A model generated the notes under the pieces. The model saw only the letters and a list, made by a program, of their open reading frames with translations. It did not search any database and was not told where the DNA came from. Of a stretch of 64,000 bases of DNA, positions 52,940 to 64,000 are shown in pieces; position 1 is the stretch's first letter; every line of letters starts with the position of its first letter. Source of the DNA: Eudorina sp. 2006-703-Eu-15 (Eukaryota > Chlorophyta > Chlorophyceae > Chlamydomonadales > Volvocaceae); the NCBI GenBank assembly GCA_003117195.1, contig BDSI01000043.1:531523-595522 (forward strand). Direction: 5' to 3'. The translations under genes were made by a program, and so were the position numbers.

Positions 52940-54052
52940 GAGCTGGCCTTGGGACAGTGGGGCCTGGGGACAGTGGGGCCTAATTCCAGTGGAGCCTTGG
53001 GCCAGTGGGGCTTTGGGCCAGTGGGGCTTTGGGCCAGTGGGGCCTTGATTGGGCGAGTGGGGCCTTGGGCCAGTGGGGCAGGGTGGCTATCTTAAGATAT
53101 AAATATATATTCGGCCGAAAACCTTGCGTTTTGATAGATACTTTCCCTCGGTGCGAAAATGGGGTTTTAGATACTCATGGCCTCTCGCACGGGGAAAAGC
53201 CCCCTTTGAGTAGATAAAATGCCGGCAAAAGCTCCCTCCGACAGATACTTTCAGCACGATTGGGCAAGGAGTATCTCCGGCCGTAGATACTCTGCAAAAT
53301 AAGATAGCCACCCTGCAGTGGGGCCTTGATTGGGCCAGTGGGGCCTTGATTGGGACAGTGGGGCCTTGATTGGGCCAGTGGGGCCTTGCTTGGGCTAGTG
53401 GGGCCTTTATTGGGCCAGTGGGGCCTTTATTGGGCCAGTGGGGCCTTGATTGGGCCAGTGGGGCCTGGATTGGGCCAGTGGGGCCTGGATTGGGCCAGTG
53501 GGGGCCTTGATTGGGCCAGTGGGGCTAATTGGGCCAGTGGGGCTGATTGGGCCAGTGGGGCCTTGTTTGATTGGGCCAGTGGGGGGGCCTTGATTGGGCC
53601 AGTGGGGCGGGCCTTAATGATTGGGCCAGTGGGGCCTTGATTGGGCTAGTGGGGCCTCGATTGGGACAATGGGGCCTTGATTGGGCCAGTGGGGCTGATT
53701 GGGCCAGTGGGGCTGATTGGGCCAGTGGGGCCTTGCTTGCTTGATTGGGCCAGTGGGGGGGGGGCTTGATTGGGCCAGTTGGGCGGGCCTTAATGATTGG
53801 GCCAGTGGGGGCTTGATGGGGCCAGTGGGGCCTTGATTGGGCCAGTGGGGCCTTGATTGGGCCAGTGGGGCCTTGATTGGGCCAGTGGGGCCTTGATTGG
53901 GCCAGTGGGGCCTTGATTGGGCCAGTGGGGCCTTGATTGGGCCAGTGGGGCCTTGATTGGGCCAGTGGGGCCTTGATTGGGCCAGTGGGGCCTTGGGCCA
54001 GTGGGGCCTTAGGTCAGTGGGGCCTTCGGCCAGTGGGGCCTTCGTTGGGCCA
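52940..54052. repeat. 20-bp minisatellite GGGGCCTTGATTGGGCCAGT
   Basis: Dozens of copies with length and base variants fill about 1.1 kb inside the retroelement. A unique 237-bp segment (53079-53315) interrupts it. Long open frames on both strands here only translate the repeat. Confidence 0.95.
53079..53315. mobile_element. hAT-like MITE within the minisatellite
   Basis: The ends are perfect 16-bp terminal inverted repeats, CAGGGTGGCTATCTTA at 53079-53094 and its complement at 53300-53315. They are flanked on both sides by the 8-bp CAGTGGGG (53071-53078 and 53316-53323). An 8-bp target duplication and CAGGG ends are typical of hAT elements. The interior is AT-rich, has no coding frame, and repeats AGATACT/AGTATCT several times on both strands, as subterminal transposase sites would. 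The flanking CAGTGGGG is also part of the minisatellite unit, so the duplication alone is weak evidence. Confidence 0.8.
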
Positions 54053-54139
54053 CACAGAGGGGTGATGGGAACATTTAACAAGGAATGTAACGGTATTATT
54101 CACTCATTGGGTAAACACGGTGCAAACGATGATGCATTA

Positions 54140-54350
54140 TCGATGATGCACTATAGACGATGGGGTATACCTATAGAACGATCGTCTATCCCGGAATAGA
54201 TGACCAGTCTATAGACGAGTCGACTATAGGGCGGACTATCGACGGGTCGTCTATAGACGACCGGCATGTCGTATAAAAGTGTCGTCTATGGGTACACTAT
54301 AGACGACAACCCAGTTGTCGTCTATAGATCGTCTATAGAAGGCTTTCCAT
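54140..54350. repeat. Cluster of TCGTCTATAG / CTATAGACGA motifs
   Basis: About eight copies of the 10-bp motif and its reverse complement lie in 200 bp between the minisatellite and the ORF1-like frame. Several are joined head to head as CGTCTATAGACG. A TATAAAA lies among them. Confidence 0.8.
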
Positions 54351-54379
54351 TTTACAGACGAGGGCCGAGGCCTCTTCCG

Positions 54380-55576
54380 TCACAGTGTCTTCCGGTAACA
54401 ACAGGCCCATTTGGATGCGATAGCTTCCCGTGGGGTGCGTGTCCGTGCACGGATTGCACGGCCCTTTCTCAAAGGTGGTGCTCGCACGGATGAGCCTCGC
54501 ACGCTGGGTCTGTTCCAAGGGAGGGGGGTCCCATCTGTTGGTTCGAGAGGTTGCTGTCTTTGGGGTTGGGGTATCCCGGGCAGTTGCTCGTACTGTGCAT
54601 CTGCTTTTGCTTGTACCTGGCTAAGGCTGCGGGCCCGTTTGGTAATCTTTCTAGGTGCGCGGCAGGGATGTCTGACGGTTCCCACATTCGTTGCTCTGCG
54701 GAAGGAGCGGTCGATCCGCGAGCCATAAAGCCCTTTCACTGGTAGTAGCTGTTGGGGCACGTACCCCAAGCTCGCATATGCTCCAACGATAGACGTTGGG
54801 ATGATTGTGTCGTTCCAGCGAACTTTATAGTACTGTTCATGTGTGGTGGCCTTGCCCGTCCCTGCTTTCCGCTTCTTGGGGGGTTTTGCTGTTGCGGGTT
54901 CGACGCGTTTAGTAATGGGGCCCGCGATGACTTCCGCTATATCTTCAACGTCGTTATATAGATCATATACTATTTGCTGTTGCCCTGTAGTGTCCGCGCG
55001 TGGTCTGACCTTTACCTGTCTTCCATGGTACCCGGTTGTCCAGATTTTGCTTCCGAGCGACTTTCCATCGTGGCCGCCACCATTGCGGATTGAGGCGCTC
55101 CGAGTGTGGCAGCTGTGCCGGCGGCGTTTCGAGTATCTCAGGCACGGGTCAGCGTGTTCTCCGGCGTCAGCCGTCAAGCCAGCTGTCGTGGCGTCAGCGC
55201 CGTGGCCGGCGCGGTGATTGCGGGGCTCGACGGGTGTGGCGTCAAGCCCCTTGCCGGCGAGGTATGCTAAGACAGGGTTGGAGGGGTCTGCGCCTGTCCC
55301 CTCGCCTGGTTTGGGGGCAATTTCGATGCTCAGGTTTTGGCGGATTCGCGGGTTCGGGCGCGGTCGTGGCCCCTGCGGGGTCCCCAGACTGGGCACGCTC
55401 TTACGTGTGTCCTTCCGCAAGGCTGCCATAAACCGACGTGCCGCCATGTGCGAGGTGCGGATCTCGGGGGTCGGGCCGCGGAGTTGCGCATTGTGAATTG
55501 CGGCATTCTCCGTTCCCACTTCTCTGTTGTCGCAGCGTGTGTTATTGTTGATGAAGTCCTGTTGTCTCTGGCGGGC
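54380..55576 (-). pseudogene. ORF1/gag-like frame of retroelement, fused to array sequence
   Basis: The open frame extends to 55636, but its first 20 codons are array DNA; the element part begins at about 55576, with the first internal ATG at 55447. The product is basic and Pro/Arg-rich with low-complexity ends. A more ordered middle reads QIVYDLYNDVEDIAEVIAGP and then HEQYYKVRWNDTIIPTSIVG, the latter vaguely chromo-domain-like. No zinc knuckle was seen. A nucleic-acid-binding ORF1 role is inferred from basic charge and position upstream of the RNase H region. The true 5' end of the element is probably missing. Confidence 0.45.
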
Positions 55577-58500
55577 ACAAATGACCCAACCACGCAACCT
55601 GTTCGTTTCGTTGATTGCGCGTGTGTGTGCAGTCACTCGATGATGAACGAACGCCGACGCAATAATTTGTAACGCTGGGTTACAGCAGTATAACGTTCAT
55701 TCAATCATTCATTCAGTATAAGTAGTCCATACAATCAACCCGCCGGCACAGCAGCCCCCTCAGAACATGATTGGGAGTCGGCACTACACTACAACATAAC
55801 CGATCGACGTATGTACATGCTCTCTCTTTCATGAGTAATGTGGATACGTAAGCCGCAGACCCTCGCTCGCCTGATGATCAAATCATTATTACCATGATTC
55901 ACCTACCTGGTGGCGGTGGTGATGATGGTGGCGGTGGTGGTGGTGATGGCGATGGCGGTCGCGGTGGTGGCGGAGGTGATGGTGGCGGCGGCGGAGCTGC
56001 GTTTGCAACCGTCGGGCGGCAGGCACGCAAGCAACGACGACGACACAGCAGCAGGTCATGCACACAAATGACCCAACCACGCAACCTGTTCGTTTGGTTG
56101 ATTGCGCGCTCGTGTGCAGTCACTCGATGATGAACGAACGCCGACGCAATAATTTGTAACGCTGGGTTACAGCAGTATAACGTTCATTCAATCATTCATT
56201 CAGTATAAGTAGTCCATACAATCAACCCGCCGGCACAGCAGCCCCCTCAGAACATGATTGGGAGTCGGCACTACACTACAACATAACCGATCGACGTATG
56301 TACATGCTCTCTCTTTCATGAGTAATGTGGATACGTAAGCCGCAGACCCTCGCTCGCCTGATGATCAAATCATTATTACCATGATTCACCTACCTGGTGG
56401 CGGTGGTGATGATGGTGGCGGTGGTGGTGGTGATGGCGATGGCGGTCGCGGCGGTGGCGGAGGTGATGGTGGCGGCGGCGGAGCTGCGTTTGCAACCGTC
56501 GGGCGGCAGGCACGCAAGCAACGACGACGACACAGCAGCAGGTCATGCACACAAATGACCCAACCACGCAACCTGTTCGTTTCGTTTATTGCACGTGTGT
56601 GTGCAGTCACTCGATGATGAACGAACGCCGACGCAATAATTTGTAACGCTGGGTTACAGCAATATAACGTTCATTCAATCATTCATTCAGTATAAGTAGT
56701 CCATACAATCAACCCGCCGGCACAGCAGCCCCCTCAGAACATGATTGGGAGTCGGCACTACGCTACAACATAACCGATCGACGTATGTACATGCTCTCTC
56801 TTTCATGAGTAATGTGGATACGTAAGCCGCAGACCCTCGCTCGCCTGATGATCAAATCATTATTACCATGATTCACCTACCTGGTGGCGGTGGTGATGAT
56901 GGTGGCGGTGGTGGTGGTGATGGCGATGGCGGTCGCGGCGGTGGCGGAGGTGATGGTGGCGGCGGCGGAGCTGCGTTTGCAACCGTCGGGCGGCAGGCAC
57001 GCAAGCAACGACGACGACACAGCAGCAGGTCATGCACACAAATGACCCAACCACGCAACCTGTTCGTTTCGTCGATTGCGCGCTCGTGTGCAGTCACTCG
57101 ATGATGAACGAACGCCGACGCAATAATTTGTAACGCTGGGTTACAGCAGTATAACGTTCATTCAATCATTCATTCAGTATAAGTAGTCCATACAATCAAC
57201 CCGCCGGCACAGCAGCCCCCTCAGAACATGATTGGGAGTCGGCACTACGCTACAACATAACCGATCGACGTATGTACATGCTCTCTCTTTCATGAGTAAT
57301 GTGGATACGTAAGCCGCAGACCCTCGCTCGCCTGATGATCAAATCATTATTACCATGATTCACCTACCTGGTGGCGGTGGTGATGATGGTGGCGGTGGTG
57401 GTGGTGATGGCGATGGCGGTCGCGGCGGTGGCGGAGGTGATGGTGGCGGCGGCGGAGCTGCGTTTGCAACCGTCGGGCGGCAGGCACGCAAGCAACGACG
57501 ACGACACAGCAGCAGGTCATGCACACAAATGACCCAACCACGCAACCTGTTCGTTTCGTTGATTGCGCGTGTGTGTGCAGTCACTCGATGATGAACGAAC
57601 GCCGACGCAATAATTTGTAACGCTGGGTTACAGCAGTATAACGTTCATTCAATCATTCATTCAGTATAAGTAGTCCATACAATCAACCCGCCGGCACAGC
57701 AGCCCCCTCAGAACATGATTGGGAGTCGGCACTACGCTACAACATAACCGATCGACGTATGTACATGCTCTCTCTTTCATGAGTAATGTGGATACGTAAG
57801 CCGCAGACCCTCGCTCGCCTGATGATCAAATCATTATTACCATGATTCACCTACCTGGTGGCGGTGGTGATGATGGTGGCGGTGGTGGTGGTGATGGCGA
57901 TGGCGGTCGCGGCGGTGGCGGAGGTGATGGTGGCGGCGGCGGAGCTGCGTTTGCAACCGTCGGGCGGCAGGCACGCAAGCAACGACGACGACACAGCAGC
58001 AGGTCATGCACACAAATGACCCAACCACGCAACCTGTTCGTTTCGTTGATTGCGTGTGTGTGTGCAGTCACTCGATGATGAACGAACGCCGACGCAATAA
58101 TTTGTAACGCTGTGTTACAGCAGTATAACGTTCATTCAATCATTCATTCAGTATAAGTAGTCCATACAATCAACCCGCCGGCACAGCAGCCCTCAGAACA
58201 TGATTGGGAGTCGGCACTACGCTACGACATAACAGATCGACGTATGTACATGCTCTATCTTTCATGAGTAATGTGGATACGTAAGCCGCAGACCCTCGCT
58301 CGCCTGATGATCAAATCATTATTACCATGATTCACCTACCTGGTGGCGGTGGTGATGATGGTGGCGGTGGTGGTGGTGATGGCGATGGCGGTCGCGGCGG
58401 TGGCGGAGGTGATGGTGGCGGCGGCGGAGCTGCGTTTGCAACCGTCGGGCGGCAGGCACGCAAGCAACGACGACGACACAGCAGCAGGTCATGCACACAA

Positions 58501-61500
58501 ATGACCCAACCACGCAACCTGTTCGTTTCGTTGATTGCGCGCTCGTGTGCAGTCACTCGATGATGAACGAACGCCGACGCAATAATTTGTAACGCTGGGT
58601 TACAGCAGTATAACGTTCATTCAATCATTCATTCAGTATAAGTAGTCCATACAATCAACCCGCCGGCACAGCAGCCCCCTCAGAACATGATTGGGAGTCG
58701 GCACTACGCTACAACATAACCGATCGACGTATGTACATGCTCTCTCTTTCATGAGTAATGTGGATACGTAAGCCGCAGACCCTCGCTCGCCTGATGATCA
58801 AATCATTATTACCATGATTCACCTACCTGGTGGCGGTGGTGATGATGGTGGCGGTGGTGGTGGTGATGGCGATGGCGGTCGCGGCGGTGGCGGAGGTGAT
58901 GGTGGCGGCGGCGGAGCTGCGTTTGCAACCGTCGGGCGGCAGGCACGCAAGCAACGACGACGACACAGCAGCAGGTCATGCACACAAATGACCCAACCAC
59001 GCAATCTGTTCGTTTCGTCGATTGCGCGCACGTGTGCAATCACTCGATGATGAACGAACGCCGACGCAATAATTTGTAACGCTGGGTTACAGCAATATAA
59101 CGTTCATTCAATCATTCATTCAGTATAAGTAGTCCATACAATCAACCCGCCGGCACAGCAGCCCTCAGAACATGATTGGGAGTCGGCACTACGCTACGAC
59201 ATAACCGATCGACGTATGTACATGCTCTCTCTTTCATGAGTAATGTGGATACGTAAGCCGCAGACCCTCGCTCGCCTGATGATCAAATCATTATTACCAT
59301 GATTCACCTACCTGGTGGCGGTGGTGATGATGGTGGCGGTGGTGGTGGTGATGGCGATGGCGGTCGCGGCGGTGGCGGAGGTGATGGTGGCGGCGGCGGA
59401 GCTGCGTTTGCAACCGTCGGGCGGCAGGCACGCAAGCAACGACGACGACACAGCAGCAGGTCATGCACACAAATGACCCAACCACGCAACCTGTTCGTTT
59501 CGTTGATTGCGCGCTCGTGTGCAGTCACTCGATGATGAACGAACGCCGACGCAATAATTTGTAACGCTGGGTTACAGCAGTATAACGTTCATTCAATCAT
59601 TCATTCAGTATAAGTAGTCCATACAATCAACCCGCCGGCACAGCAGCCCTCAGAACATGATTGGGAGTCGGCACTACGCTACGACATAACAGATCGACGT
59701 ATGTACATGCTCTCTCTTTCATGAGTAATGTGGATACGTAAGCCGCAGACCCTCGCTCGCCTGATGATCAAATCATTATTACCATGATTCACCTACCTGG
59801 TGGCGGTGGTGATGATGGTGGCGGTGGTGGTGGTGATGGCGATGGCGGTCGCGGCGGTGGCGGAGGTGATGGTGGCGGCGGCGGAGCTGCGTTTGCAACC
59901 GTCGGGCGGCAGGCACGCAAGCAACGACGACGACACAGCAGCAGGTCATGCACACAAATGACCCAACCACGCAACCTGTTCGTTTCGTTGATTGCGCGTG
60001 TGTGTGCAGTCACTCGATGATGAACGAACGCCGACGCAATAATTTGTAACGCTGGGTTACAGCAATATAACGTTCATTCAATCATTCATTCAGTATAAGT
60101 AGTCCATACAATCAACCCGCCGGCACAGCAGCCCTCAGAACATGATTGGGAGTCGGCACTACGCTACGACATAACAGATCGACGTATGTACATGCTCTCT
60201 CTTTCATGAGTAATGTGGATACGTAAGCCGCAGACCCTCGCTCGCCTGATGATCAAATCATTATTACCATGATTCACCTACCTGGTGGCGGTGGTGATGA
60301 TGGTGGCGGTGGTGGTGGTGATGGCGATGGCGGTCGCGGCGGTGGCGGAGGTGATGGTGGCGGCGGCGGAGCTGCGTTTGCAACCGTCGGGCGGCAGGCA
60401 CGCAAGCAACGACGACGACACAGCAGCAGGTCATGCACACAAATGACCCAACCACGCAACCTGTTCGTTTCGTTGATTGCGCGTGTGTGTGCAGTCACTC
60501 GATGATGAACGAACGCCGACGCAATAATTTGTAACGCTGGGTTACAGCAATATAACGTTCATTCAATCATTCATTCAGTATAAGTAGTCCATACAATCAA
60601 CCCGCCGGCACAGCAGCCCTCAGAACATGATTGGGAGTCGGCACTACGCTACGACATAACAGATCGACGTATGTACATGCTCTCTCTTTCATGAGTAATG
60701 TGGATACGTAAGCCGCAGACCCTCGCTCGCCTGATGATCAAATCATTATTACCATGATTCACCTACCTGGTGGCGGTGGTGATGATGGTGGCGGTGGTGG
60801 TGGTGATGGCGATGGCGGTCGCGGCGGTGGCGGAGGTGATGGTGGCGGCGGCGGAGCTGCGTTTGCAACCGTCGGGCGGCAGGCACGCAAGCAACGACGA
60901 CGACACAGCAGCAGGTCATGCACACAAATGACCCAACCACGCAACCTGTTCGTTTCGTTGATTGCGCGTGTGTGTGCAGTCACTCGATGATGAACGAACG
61001 CCGACGCAATAATTTGTAACGCTGGGTTACAGCAGTATAACGTTCATTCAATCATTCATTCAGTATAAGTAGTCCATACAATCAACCCGCCGGCACAGCA
61101 GCCCTCAGAACATGATTGGGAGTCGGCACTACGCTACGACATAACCGATCGACGTATGTACATGCTCTCTCTTTCATGAGTAATGTGGATACGTAAGCCG
61201 CAGACCCTCGCTCGCCTGATGATCAAATCATTATTACCATGATTCACCTACCTGGTGGCGGTGGTGATGATGGTGGCGGTGGTGGTGGTGATGGCGATGG
61301 CGGTCGCGGCGGTGGCGGAGGTGATGGTGGCGGCGGCGGAGCTGCGTTTGCAACCGTCGGGCGGCAGGCACGCAAGCAACGACGACGACACAGCAGCAGG
61401 TCATGCACACAAATGACCCAACCACGCAACCTGTTCGTTTCGTTGATTGCGCGTGTGTGTGCAGTCACTCGATGATGAACGAACGCCGACGCAATAATTT

Positions 61501-64000
61501 GTAACGCTGGGTTACAGCAGTATAACGTTCATTCAATCATTCATTCAGTATAAGTAGTCCATACAATCATCCCGCCGGCACAGCAGCCCTCAGAACATGA
61601 TTGGGAGTCGGCACTACGCTACGACATAACAGATCGACGTATGTACATGCTCTCTCTTTCATGAGTAATGTGGATACGTAAGCCGCAGACCCTCGCTCGC
61701 CTGATGATCAAATCATTATTACCATGATTCACCTACCTGGTGGCGGTGGTGATGATGGTGGCGGTGGTGGTGGTGATGGCGATGGCGGTCGCGGCGGTGG
61801 CGGAGGTGATGGTGGCGGCGGCGGAGCTGCGTTTGCAACCGTCGGGCGGCAGGCACGCAAGCAACGACGACGACACAGCAGCAGGTCATGCACACAAATG
61901 ACCCAACCACGCAACCTGTTCGTTTCGTTGATTGCGCGTGTGTGTGCAGTCACTCGATGATGAACGAACGCCGACGCAATAATTTGTAACGCTGGGTTAC
62001 AGCAGTATAACGTTCATTCAATCATTCATTCAGTATAAGTAGTCCATACAATCAACCCGCCGGCACAGCAGCCCTCAGAACATGATTGGGAGTCGGCACT
62101 ACGCTACGACATAACAGATCGACGTATGTACATGCTCTCTCTTTCATGAGTAATGTGGATACGTAAGCCGCAGACCCTCGCTCGCCTGATGATCAAATCA
62201 TTATTACCATGATTCACCTACCTGGTGGCGGTGGTGATGATGGTGGCGGTGGTGGTGGTGATGGCGATGGCGGTCGCGGCGGTGGCGGAGGTGATGGTGG
62301 CGGCGGCGGAGCTGCGTTTGCAACCGTCGGGCGGCAGGCACGCAAGCAACGACGACGACACAGCAGCAGGTCATGCACACAAATGACCCAACCACGCAAC
62401 CTGTTCGTTTCGTTGATTGCGCGTGTGTGTGCAGTCACTCGATGATGAACGAACGCCGACGCAATAATTTGTAACGCTGGGTTACAGCAGTATAACGTTC
62501 ATTCAATCATTCATTCAGTATAAGTAGTCCATACAATCAACCCGCCGGCACAGCAGCCCTCAGAACATGATTGGGAGTCGGCACTACGCTACTACATAAC
62601 AGATCGACGTATGTACATGCTCTCTCTTTCATGAGTAATGTGGATACGTAAGCCGCAGACCCTCGCTCGCCTGATGATCAAATCATTATTACCATGATTC
62701 ACCTACCTGGTGGCGGTGGTGATGATGGTGGCGGTGGTGGTGGTGACGGCGATGGCGGTCGCGGCGGTGGCGGAGGTGATGGTGGCGGCGGCGGAGCTGC
62801 GTTTGCAACCGTCGGGCGGCAGGCACGCAAGCAACGACGACGACACAGCAGCAGGTCATGCACACAAATGACCCAACCACGCAACCTGTTAGTTTCGTTG
62901 ATTGCGCGCGCGTGTGCAGTCACTCGATGATGAACGAACGCCGACGCAATAATTTGTAACGCTGGGTTACAGCAGTATAACGTTCATTCAATCATTCATT
63001 CAGTATAAGTAGTCCATACAATCAACCCGCCGGCACAGCAGCCCTCAGAACATGATTGGGAGTCGGCACTACGCTACGACATAACAGATCGACGTATGTA
63101 CATGCTCTCTCTTTCATGAGTAATGTGGATACGTAAGCCGCAGACCCTCGCTCGCCTGATGATCAAATCATTATTACCATGATTCACCTACCTGGTGGCG
63201 GTGGTGATGATGGTGGCGGTGGTGGTGGTGATGGCGATGGCGGTCGCGGCGGTGGCGGAGGTGATGGTGGCGGCGGCGGAGCTGCGTTTGCAACCGTCGG
63301 GCGGCAGGCACGCAAGCAACGACGACGACACAGCAGCAGGTCATGCACACAAATGACCCAACCACGCAACCTGTTCGTTTCGTTGATTGCGCGTGTGTGT
63401 GCAGTCACTCGATGATGAACGAACGCCGACGCAATAATTTGTAACGCTGGGTTACAGCAGTATAACGTTCATTCAATCATTCATTCAGTATAAGTAGTCC
63501 ATACAATCAACCCGCCGGCACAGCAGCCCTCAGAACATGATTGGGAGTCGGCACTACGCTACGACATAACAGATCGACGTATGTACATGCTCTCTCTTTC
63601 ATGAGTAATGTGGATACGTAAGCCGCAGACCCTCGCTCGCCTGATGATCAAATCATTATTACCATGATTCACCTACCTGGTGGCGGTGGTGATGATGGTG
63701 GCGGTGGTGGTGGTGATGGCGATGGCGGTCGCGGCGGTGGCGGAGGTGATGGTGGCGGCGGCGGAGCTGCGTTTGCAACCGTCGGGCGGCAGGCACGCAA
63801 GCAACGACGACGACACAGCAGCAGGTCATGCACACAAATGACCCAACCACGCAACCTGTTCGTTTCGTTGATTGCGCGTGTGTGTGCAGTCACTCGATGA
63901 TGAACGAACGCCGACGCAATAATTTGTAACGCTGGGTTACAGCAGTATAACGTTCATTCAATCATTCATTCAGTATAAGTAGTCCATACAATCAACCCGC
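55577..64000. repeat. Tandem array, 485/487-bp unit, 17 complete exon-bearing units
   Basis: Seventeen successive units are recognised by their identical Pro-rich block, preceded on the left by a partial unit. Early units are 487 bp (CAGCCCCCTCAG) and later ones 485 bp (CAGCCCTCAG), with one 487-bp unit among the shorter ones. Single-base variants are shared by non-adjacent units, as unequal exchange would give. One spot, after GATTGC, varies strongly (GCTCGTG, GTGTGTG, CACGTG and others). The array leaves the window at its right edge. A diverged single unit lies at about 49870-50288. Confidence 0.97.
55907..63766 (-). CDS. Array of 17 potential 90-nt Pro/Ser exons (30-residue module)
   Basis: On the minus strand each unit has an AG acceptor after a T/C-rich tract, 90 nt of open frame and a GTAGGT donor. 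Blocks: 55907-55996, 56394-56483, 56881-56970, 57368-57457, 57855-57944, 58340-58429, 58827-58916, 59312-59401, 59797-59886, 60282-60371, 60767-60856, 61252-61341, 61737-61826, 62222-62311, 62707-62796, 63192-63281 and 63677-63766. Each begins with CT and ends with G (phase 1-1), so any number can be joined in frame, giving [23 protein letters not shown] modules. The exon 49968-50057 next to the PAN exons is the same length and phase with diverged bases. Joining to the PAN exon gives a clean reading frame. The implied rod would suit a hydroxyproline-rich wall protein. Splicing is not shown; the retroelement intervenes before the PAN exons, so the array may instead be a silent satellite. Confidence 0.5.

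Larger units (their letters stand above)
50289..55576 (-). mobile_element. Degenerate retroelement inserted in the exon array
   Basis: Array-type sequence stops at about 50288 and resumes at 55577; a segment of about 150 bp of the unit is present on both sides. The interior, read on the minus strand, holds a gag/ORF1-like frame, a long minisatellite, an unrecognised middle frame, RNase H and a PD-(D/E)xK-like C-terminal domain. The presumed 3' end (left) carries a GGTGACC/GGTCACC hairpin and TGTAA, the usual volvocine polyadenylation signal, and recurs as a truncated copy at 40828-40960. No reverse transcriptase was found. LINE-like origin is inferred from the RNase H type and 5' truncation of the second copy. 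Confidence 0.6.

Noticed and set aside
52940..54081. Long frames through the 20-bp minisatellite on both strands.
   Set aside because: The 20-bp unit is not a multiple of three and the frames only stay open because the repeat lacks stops; products are pure repeat.
55894..56130. Plus-strand Gly/Asp-rich frame starting MIHLPGGGG, repeated in every unit.
   Set aside because: It is the complement of the Pro/Ser block, ends within the unit and has no splice sites giving a continuous frame; the minus-strand reading matches the exon next to the PAN domains.
55577..64000. Regularly spaced repeats as a possible CRISPR array.
   Set aside because: The 485-bp units are nearly identical throughout with no unique spacers, and the context is a eukaryotic nuclear genome.

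Overview
The window looks like nuclear DNA of a volvocine (chlamydomonadalean) green alga. Genes are broken into many short exons with GT/AG borders, coding DNA is GC-rich, introns are full of (GT)n and C-rich simple repeats, and the proteins include proline/serine-rich extracellular-matrix type sequence and TKL-type kinases with long low-complexity inserts. The species cannot be named from sequence alone. No bacterial operon structure, tRNA, rRNA or CRISPR array was recognised.

Layout: (1) 1-6719, + strand: the 3' eight exons of an exostosin-family (GT47) glycosyltransferase, with a possible minus-strand ORF nested in its longest intron. (2) 6720-11257: gene-poor spacer with a polypurine block and two long (GT)n tracts. 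(3) 11974-33110, + strand: three tandem paralogous TKL-like protein kinases. Each has a 552-745 residue low-complexity insertion between the DLG (DFG-variant) motif and the APE motif, and each ends in a CxIC tail that looks like a CaaX prenylation box. Kinases 1 and 2 are almost identical in two blocks, one of which includes intron sequence, suggesting recent gene conversion. (4) 33111-42290: gene-poor, with a Ty3/gypsy reverse-transcriptase remnant, a long perfect hairpin and dispersed repeats. (5) 42291-50057, - strand: a multi-exon extracellular-type gene with a proline-rich exon, two tandem PAN/Apple-like exons and further proline-rich regions. (6) about 50289-55576: a degenerate retroelement (RNase H plus a PD-(D/E)xK-like C-terminal domain, no reverse transcriptase seen) carrying a 20-bp minisatellite, which itself carries a hAT-like MITE. 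(7) 55577-64000: a tandem array with a 485/487-bp unit, running off the right edge.

The most unusual object is that array. Each of its 17 complete units carries, on the minus strand, a 90-nt open block bounded by a good splice acceptor (AG) and donor (GTAGGT). The block has symmetric phase 1-1 and encodes the same 30-residue proline/serine module found as an exon of the neighbouring extracellular gene. If spliced, the array would add 17 or more in-frame identical modules to a hydroxyproline-rich-type rod, with copy number set by unequal exchange. The retroelement sits between the single diverged unit next to the PAN exons and the large array, so it interrupts the putative gene.
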